A program made the position numbers and the translations under genes. The notes beneath the pieces were generated by a model. That model saw only the letters and a program-made list of their open reading frames with translations, was not told the origin of the DNA and ran no database searches. Positions 56,806-64,000 of a stretch of DNA of 64,000 bases are shown here, one piece after another. The stretch comes from Tetrastigma voinierianum (taxonomy: Eukaryota; Streptophyta; Magnoliopsida; Vitales; Vitaceae): assembly GCA_016808115.1 (NCBI GenBank), contig JAEQBH010007375.1:20708-84707 (forward strand). The letters are read 5' to 3'. How positions within the stretch are numbered: position 1 is the first letter of the stretch; every line of letters begins with the position of its first letter.

Positions 56806-57826
56806 GTCTATCATATGCTCCGCGCCCCCAGGGTCATAGTCGCATTTAATCGGCATTGATCGTGCTGCTGAGATCTCGACCCAGTGATATGATGGATTCG
56901 CTCTAGGAGCAATATAGACTAAGGTGGAGCTGACCCGAGGCCTTCCTCTCGAGCAGTTAAACCGGGCGTTAACAAAATTTTATAATGATCCATTAGCCTG
57001 AATGGAATGGGAGTATAGATATCTACACACAATTTACAATAAGGCACAACAGTAATAAAAAACTACAATTTTATTAATTGCACCAAAAAGGTGTTCGGCG
57101 TTACATAGCGATGCTTGTTACCAAGCAATCATAATACAACACGACAAACTAGTATTCATAACATCCAAAATACAAAAGAAGCAGCCGACCCAGAGGCATC
57201 ATGCAGGAACGATAGAGAGCCATTTCGAAGGGAAAGACGGAGATGGGGCTGAAAGAAGAAGGGGAAGACGAAGATGGGGCTAAAGAAGCTGCTACAGAAG
57301 CTAATAAGAAGGGAAAGATGGAGATGGGGCTGCCGCAGAGGTTAAGAAAGAGAAAAAGGAGAGGATGAGGCTGGAGGGAGGTTAGGCGATCCCTTCGGAA
57401 TTCAGCCAAGGGTGTCCTCGGACTCCATTCAAGTTCTAGAACCACCCAAAGTCCCCCGGACATTTTCGGCTAGCTCGAGCCATACAATCTACGGTCCGAC
57501 CCATGATTAGAGGGCGTGTTCAAATGATTGAACACGATCATCCTTCATCCGCGATCCGGGGCCTTACTTGACATTCGATTATCCTTCTCGGCGAGCAGTG
57601 ATATGATTAAGACAACTAATCTACTAGCCTTTTATAAGTTTGCCTCACAAATCTGCTTGTGCTTCTAGCGACCCGATAGCATCTAATGTAGTTTCAAAGT
57701 TCTGAAATTCACGTTGAAAATTGGCGCATTAATGATGGGTTCATTCCTGTAATACTTAATGGTGACTTGTTTCTTTTTTTTTTTTTTTTTAGGCGGGATG
57801 ATCTTCCTCCGGTAGGAAAGAGAACG
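56806..57826. other. Tat post-pol region up to the 3' LTR
   Basis: No supported gene. 57215-57335 has three tandem copies of about 35-40 bases built on GAAGGGAAAGACGGAGATGG. A 22-base poly-T run lies at 57770-57791. Confidence 0.5.
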
Positions 57827-58505
57827 TGTGGGTACCATGGGCCCCGAGGCCGGGTACCCTTAGCCGGTGTGACCAAGGCCGAAGGGACTAGGCCCCGAGA
57901 AGCCCGGCCAGGCCAGGGGCTTGGGCGATCTCGCCGAAGGGCACCCCCGAGGACTAGGCCCAAAAGCCAATGTGGCCCGGGAACCTTGGGCCAATCCTCC
58001 GTCCGGGTGCCCGGACATCTCATATCTCGGACGTCTTTTTACCCAGGTGTTTCCTTTCAGATGACAGCTCCACGAGCAGGTTGCCCTCTGGCTCTTCATG
58101 AGCGTAAGTATCGATCTCCCATGGCCCGTGCGCTCGCCTCCCAAGAGACTAGGAATGCTTTCCCCTGCAGCGGCCCTATCGGGAAGGTATGAGTTACGTA
58201 AAGAGCGAGAATAAGTCATCATTCGAAATAAGAGCCACCTTCCCTAACATTATGGGAAGAGTAAATACACTCTCGAAAAAGCGGATCCTCTTTTACTCCT
58301 TAATAAAAGAGAAGCAAGTCACATGAAAAAAGATGCAGATTACGGATCAAAATTGCGACTCTAAGCTTAAGGAAGTTTTGAATAAGACCTTTGCCATCGG
58401 AGGGGCGACGGAACACCACCGTCGTCTTCTTATTTGTTTTGCAGGTTGCAGCCAACTGGTGGATGCTCCGACGATCCACTAACTCTGAGAATTCAGGAGA
58501 CCGCA
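57827..58505 (+). repeat. 3' LTR of the Tat element
   Basis: It starts TGTGGGTACCATGGGCC and ends AGGAGACCGCA before the TCTCT duplication. It is preceded by a poly-T run (57770-57791) and a purine-rich GGTAGGAAAGAGAACG that may be the polypurine tract. Differences from the 5' LTR are mainly short indels. Confidence 0.9.
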
Positions 58506-58510
58506 TCTCT

Positions 58511-59480
58511 TACTTCTTAATGCTTTAGACTAAACTTGTTGAACCAATATAGCATGCATTTTAAGATACAAGCGTTGTCATATATACCTAAGGTTTTGTA
58601 CTGATTTCTAGGAATTATTATGACAAAACAACAAAAAATAAAAAATAAAAGGACATATAATAAAGACCCAAAGTATAATACATGAATTTAGACAATCCAA
58701 TATATAAGCCTATATGTATGACTGGGAACTGATGACAAACTTTCATTAAGATTACCATCTTAATTAGATCACCCCAAAACTTTAACGGACAAAATGCTTA
58801 CTTTAGTAAAACCAAAGCTTTACGATCTTCTATAATTTTCACACACAAAATAAAAATATCATTTATAAACCACTAACTCCTTAAGTTATAAAGAAATATG
58901 TTGTGATTCATGTAACAATGGTGATAAAATTCAGAGAACAAAAATAAGAAGATATTTCACAGATTTACGTGATTCGACTCAAACTTTCACTATAACTTAA
59001 ATAGGATTACATTATTGGAGGGTATTTATAATAATTCTGGATCTGACCAATTTACAAAAATATTCATATATATTGACCATATCGTACCATACTGCGGGGG
59101 CTTCGACCTTGTATCCCAACCTATTATTTTGTCTCTCCAACAAAAAAGGATATAATTGAAGAACAGTACAGTCGCTCTATTCTAGCACTTGTCCGCCTTT
59201 TTACTCTCGATATGAACCACATGCACTAACAAAATCTTTTCACATATGAAAATTTTCCTCCTTAGTATTGCAAATAATCTACTTCTATTATGCCTTAGTG
59301 AAATAATATCTTAAGGAAGAATGTGGAAAAAGAAATTGTTCCAAGAATTTTTTTTTATTTTTTATGTAGAGAATATTAATTAATACAAAGTTTATATAAA
59401 GATTTTTGTTTTTAAAATAAGATTAAAATAGGAAGTGTACGCAAGCCATAACTGAGTAGCTAACATTATTTCTTAGGAAG
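58511..59480. other. AT-rich flank right of the Tat element
   Basis: This is host sequence for the Tat insertion. 58920-59110 contains AGATTTACGTGATTCGACTC and related words that I have seen in antisense copia LTR edges, but no partner is present. No gene is seen. Confidence 0.35.
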
Positions 59481-59499
59481 AAGTAAATTAAAAGGTTTC

Positions 59500-59960
59500 T
59501 TGTACTTCTCTCACCTTAATACTCAGACATGTGTGCAAATTAAAGTGACGCAACATAGCACGATTAATCAACATATGATTGATTAATAAGGATAAAACAT
59601 CTGAATCTAGAGACCAATTCTCAATCCAGAGAACAAAGTAAAACAAAAACTTTGAATTTATTGATAAATTAATAAAAGTGATAAAAGTCCCTAAAACAAA
59701 CTCTAAAACATCTATTTATACCCTAGACATAATTTGGTATAAAAGAAATAAAATAATATACCAAAACAATAATAGGAAAGAAAGCCAATACCCCAAAAAC
59801 AAAGGAAAAAATAAATAATATCCTAAAACAATAATAGGAAAAAAGATAATACTCTCAAAACAATAATGAGAAATAAAAATAGTATTCTAAAAAATAAAGA
59901 TAATGTCTCAAAAAAACCAAAATAAGGATTTTGGTGATTTGATCTAACGGCCCCCTCACG
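59500..59960 (-). repeat. Probable 3' LTR of the antisense chromovirus
   Basis: On the minus strand, pol-end sequence (CTCGAGGACGAAGCTCC) is followed by a purine tract (ACGTGAGGGGGCC). It runs into AT-rich sequence with three tandem ATTATTGTTTTGG-type units and a TATA-like AGGGTATAAATAGATG at about 59710. The far boundary is uncertain and no 5' LTR is in the window to compare. Confidence 0.5.
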
Positions 59961-62900
59961 TCAGTCACCTCGATTACGAGGAGCTTCGTCCTCGAGTTAC
60001 TTTCTAGATATCAATATTTCATATCTTATTTGGAACAAGGTAAGATTATGATATTAAGTCTTTGAAATTCTCATCCAAGCTGGCAAATCAACTATATAAG
60101 CATTATTGTTGATCTTCTTAACAATTTGGTATGACCCATACTTTATTTGTTGAAGCTTGTTATGACCAACTTGCATTCGAACCTTGCTAATGAAAACCAT
60201 CACCTCATCACCAACATCAAACAACTTGAACTGTCTATGTTTGTCTGCCTCAATTTTGTACTTTGCATTAGCCTTCTCTAACTTGTTCTTGACATCTGCT
60301 TGCACCTCTTGAACTTGTTTTCCAAAATCACATTAGTTACTTTACACTAAGACAGCCGAGGACCTTTGGAAGATTCACCGTCTAAAGCATGATTAGGACA
60401 CTTCATGTACAATGGAAGCGGGGATCTACCAATTGCATTATGAGCGATTGTTATAGGTAAACTCTAAAACACATGCTATGGTAAAATCCCATTGCTTTGG
60501 TCTATCCATGCAAATACTCTGAATAAGATTACTCAAAGTCTTATTAGCAACCTATGTCTGCCCATTTGTCTATGGATGTGCTGTACCATTGAAGTTTAAT
60601 GACTAGTCAAAAAGCCTCCAAAGAGTCATCCAAAAGTGACTAAGGAACTTGAAAGGTGTCACATGATCAAATGTAATAGTGTTGGCACTCCATACAACCT
60701 CACAACCTCCTTAAAAGAATGGCTTAGCTGAGTAGGATGCATCTATAGTCTTCTTACATGGCAAGAAATACACCATCTTAGAAAACTTGTCAACCATAAC
60801 AAACACATAATCCATACCTCGTTGAGTTCACGACAAACCCAACACGAATTCCATACAAAGATCATCCCATATAGCATTAGGAATGGGTAATGGCATGTAT
60901 AACCCCGTGTTTGGAGTCAAACCCTTCACCCTTTGACATATATAGCACATTGACACAATAGTAGTCACATCACTGCTCAACTTAGGCCAATAGTACCTAT
61001 CCTTAACAGATTCAATGATTTTATCTCTTCTAAGATGACTCACTAAACCACCACCACCATGCAAGTCTCTAATGATCTTCTCATGAAGAGAGGTGTTAGG
61101 AAGTCAAAGTTGACACTCTTCATGAGAAACCCATCATGTATATAAAAATCATCACAAGGTTGTTTAAGCACACGGCGCTGAGCCTTTTTGAAGTCATCAT
61201 CGTCTACACTTCAATTCCGTCGATGTCTAGAAACCTACTATCTCCAAACTGAGGTTCTCATCAAAGCCACTCGTCTACTAAATGCATCAGCCACCACATT
61301 TTGTAGTCTGGTTTATGGACCGGAAACTCATAAGGGAATTTCTCTATGGCTGACCATATGCATATCACTTCCTAATTTGCTTCCTATGTACTTAAGTAAT
61401 TCAAAGCTTGATGATCAGTATAGAGAATGAAATCCTTGGCTATGAGATAATGCTCCCAAGTTTTCAAAGCCCTCACAACAACATAAAATTCTTTGTCATA
61501 GGTAGCCCACTTACGCTTTGCTTCGCACAACTTTTCACTAAAGAAAGCTATCAACCTCTTCTCTTGGGATAAAACAACCCCTATACCAATTCTACTAACA
61601 TCACACTCTACCTCAAATAACTTCTCAAAATCTGGTAATGCCAAGACAAGTGTTGTGCTCAACTTCTCTTTAATAAAAGCAAAAACTACTCTCTTGCTCC
61701 TCGCCCTAATGGAATCTCCCTTTCTTCAAACACTTAGTAATAGGTGCTAGAATGCTACTGGAATGTTTAATGAACCTCCTATAAATGGTTGCTAACACAT
61801 GGAAGCTCCTTACATCACTAACATTCTTTGGGGTAGGCCATTCCTTAATAGCCTTCACTTTCTTCTCATCTACTTTAAATTCCTGCTACTCACCACATAG
61901 CCAAGAAATAGCAAACTATTTGTCATCAAAACACATTTTTCAATTTGCATATAATTTATTTTCCTCAACACCTTAAACACTTCCCTAAGGTCTCGACTTG
62001 CTCCTCGCCGACTTACTGAATCAAAGCCATCAAAATAAACAACTACACATTTTCCTAAGAAAGGTTGTAGTACCACGTTCATAATCATAAAGGAAATATT
62101 ATAAGCATTTGTTAGCCCCAGGCATGACTAACCATTCGTACAACCCATCCCTTGTCTTGAATCTTTGTCTTTTACTCTCATCACTTGGGCGGTTCCTAAT
62201 ATGATGATGATCACTCCACGAGAGTCAGTCTTGCTAAACCCTGTTGCTCCCTTTGAATTGATCGGGCATATCATCAACACTGAATAGGAAATCTATATCT
62301 AATGGTAATTTTTGTTGATCGCCCTCTTTATTTAACACCACATCCGCCCAACCCATCTTTCTTAGGCGTGACAAAGATGGAATTGCACATGGACTCATGC
62401 GACGAATATGCCCCTTCACGAAGCGACTCTTCTACCTTCTCCCTTAAGATTTCATTATCCTTGGGTCTCATCCTATAATGAGGTAGATTAGGAAGAGAAG
62501 CACTTGGAATCAAATTTATATGGTGTTGTATGTTACGCATGAGGTAATCCTGCAGGTAAATCTTCTAGAATCACATCATCAAACTCCTTTAACAAAGTAT
62601 GTGCCTCAACTGGAATTTGAGCCCCAACTAAATCTCTACTATCTACTTCCCTTCACAACCATCAAAAGCACTTCTCGAGTCTCCTTACACTCGCCCATAA
62701 GTGAAGATGGGTCATGCACAAAAGTTAGAAAGTTATTTCCCTCCACTTGTAAAGCCTTAGGTTGGTTATTCCTAGTGAAAGGCACTAGTGTATATTTTAT
62801 TCCCCCTTTCTCTAACTAATATAAGTTACTCACACTTGAGTGCTTATCATCCCATCCATGCGAGGGCGCCCCGAATAAAATATGACAAGCATTCATATCC

Positions 62901-63300
62901 ACCACATCACATTACACCTCATCATTATACTTGCCAATGAAGGACACTTACAACGTTCCTTGCACTTGAATACCACCAACATTTAATCCACCTAATAGCA
63001 TATGGAGTTCTGCAGGGTGAGTTTAGTCTCTAATTGTAGCCCCTTTCCATAACATCTTTACTTATTATGTTTCTCCTGGCTCCACTATCCAATAATAAGA
63101 TCCACACAAACTCCCACCTTTGAGTACACCTAATCACGAAATAAGCTTCGGCGTTGAGTCTCATCACACATTTGGAGATAACATGAGCTTTGGCAGGACC
63201 CCTTTCCTGGCTGACGGAGAATCTACAGAAAGCGCTCCACGGTAACCTCAGGTGGCTTCGCTCATTGACATGTTACCATGGCTGCATGGTCAAAAGCTGC
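59961..63300 (-). pseudogene. Reina-like Ty3/gypsy (chromovirus) pol remnant
   Basis: On the minus strand the pol order is complete. A protease-region block with DSGARRNIISKDV lies near 63080, and VVDMN/HILFG-like words near 62900. RT follows with HHINLIPSASLPNLPHYRM at 62480-62535, and at 61870-62088 VVVYFDGF (the active-site YFDD box reads YFDG) and SLLFLGYVVS. RNase H at 61384-61662 has CDVSRIGIGVVLSQ and LYTDHQALNYL. Integrase has YYWPKLSSDV and MCYICQRVKG (zinc domain) at 60900-61010, with NTGLYMPLPIPNAIWDDL after it, and a C-terminal part at 60054-60305. No chromodomain is visible. Several frameshifts and the RT active-site change make it inactive. Confidence 0.8.
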
Positions 63301-64000
63301 TGTATCTTTGGAAAACGTGGGTTATAAAAATTTTCTCTTTTCTATTAAAATCACAACTTTAGATTTAATCCAGAAATGACATAATGGGCACGGTGGTGTC
63401 CGAAATATAGAAATCACTTGTATAAAAAAAATACACTCCCAATATTTTTCAAAAAATCCAACTACAACCATAAAAGACCTTTGGTCCTCATCAAAATATA
63501 AGATAAGAATCAATCCAACATAAATTCATCACAACTTGTTTTTCTCAAAACCATGCATGCATATTTTACAAAATGTACATTTCTTTACTACGTTCACATT
63601 ACACATTATACTTGCTAGCATATATAAATAATGTAGTGTCTGGGAGGCGAGATCACTTGGAAGGTCTTTAGACTTGACTTTATGCACGGAAAATTATTTA
63701 AAAGCGAAGGAAAGCGTGAGGCCAAATGGGCTCGGTGGTACCTATAAGTTCTAAATGTTGATGTCTGTGTATGTACCTCCTGTATGCTGAAAATATGTAC
63801 ATAAATGGTTGTAAAAGCCGAGTTTTTCTTTATGAAAACGTTTACGAGAAAGCTGTATTACCAACTGGCTTGTTTCGAGTGGTGGTTAATATCACGAGAA
63901 AGTGCTATCTTTGTAAATCAGAGTACCAACCAATGTGACCATTTACGAGAATACCTAGACATGATGCCCACGAAACCTTGGAACTGGCATCGGTAGTGAA
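63301..64000. other. Gag-side or flanking sequence, not resolved
   Basis: For the antisense chromovirus this should hold gag and the 5' LTR, but no gag motif is seen and the window ends here. 63640-63760 is a GC-richer island. Short plus-strand frames at its end lack any family feature. Confidence 0.3.

Larger units (their letters stand above)
44479..58505 (+). mobile_element. 14-kb Ty3/gypsy element of the Tat type
   Basis: LTRs of 696 and 679 bases share the start TGTGGGTACCATGG and many blocks to their ends. TCTCT precedes the left LTR (44474-44478) and follows the right one (58506-58510), a perfect target duplication. The primer-binding site ATTGGAGCCGATGCATGGG follows the 5' LTR. Gag, protease, RT, RNase H and integrase remnants run to about 50.7 kb. 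Then come a tandem array, an antisense reading-frame remnant and SINE-like copies up to the 3' LTR. A long post-pol region with an antisense ORF is a known mark of the Tat lineage (Ogre/Retand relatives). All coding parts are frame-broken. Confidence 0.9.

Overview
The window is plant nuclear DNA. It has AT-rich introns with GT-AG borders, a multi-exon cytochrome P450 gene, and dense layers of Ty1/copia, Ty3/gypsy, TRIM, MITE and SINE-like elements. The P450 and the retroelement remnants look like those of a woody eudicot (grapevine-like families come to mind), but that is an impression I could not test. There is no prokaryotic, organellar or phage signature, and no rRNA or functional tRNA gene.

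Layout. 1-8 kb: an ATATATCG-rich repeat, an internally deleted copia element between short LTRs (1.0-3.4 kb), an LTR-like stretch with CAAAACGACGTCG palindromes, and the 5' half of an antisense Ty3/gypsy element (5.4-7.9 kb). 8.6-36.1 kb: candidate exons of an unrecognised plus-strand gene (8.6-10.7 kb, and better ones at 32.4, 33.7 and 36.1 kb). Between the two exon groups lies about 20 kb of retroelements: a copia with perfect 5-bp target duplications (11.46-15.63 kb), two TRIMs (16.4-16.9 kb), and an antisense copia split into three pieces (17.0-18.0, 22.0 and 28.4-31.8 kb). The splits are made by a roughly 4-kb insertion and by a second antisense copia (22.09-28.37 kb). That second copia holds a sense copia (22.43-26.96 kb), which in turn holds a solo LTR (25.39-25.60 kb). 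A third TRIM sits in the integrase of the split element.

36.1-44.4 kb: the only gene I recognise, a CYP707A-type abscisic acid 8'-hydroxylase on the minus strand (37.04-39.30 kb, seven exons). All diagnostic P450 motifs are present, but several exons carry small frameshifting indels. Upstream of it lies AT-rich intergenic DNA with a hairpin-forming tandem array (41.5-41.8 kb), a second tandem array (42.6-43.3 kb) and a Tourist-like MITE (44.1-44.35 kb).

44.48-58.51 kb: one 14-kb Ty3/gypsy element of the Tat type with matching 5-bp duplications (TCTCT). It has degenerate gag-pol, then a 1.8-kb tandem array of about 70-bp units, a long antisense open-reading-frame remnant and a cluster of SINE-like copies, all inside the element. 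58.5-64 kb: an antisense Reina-like chromovirus pol remnant with a probable 3' LTR.

Nearly all coding remnants share one feature: good local protein similarity broken by frequent 1-3 base indels. This may be old decay, an error-rich long-read consensus, or both. It limits every coding call here.
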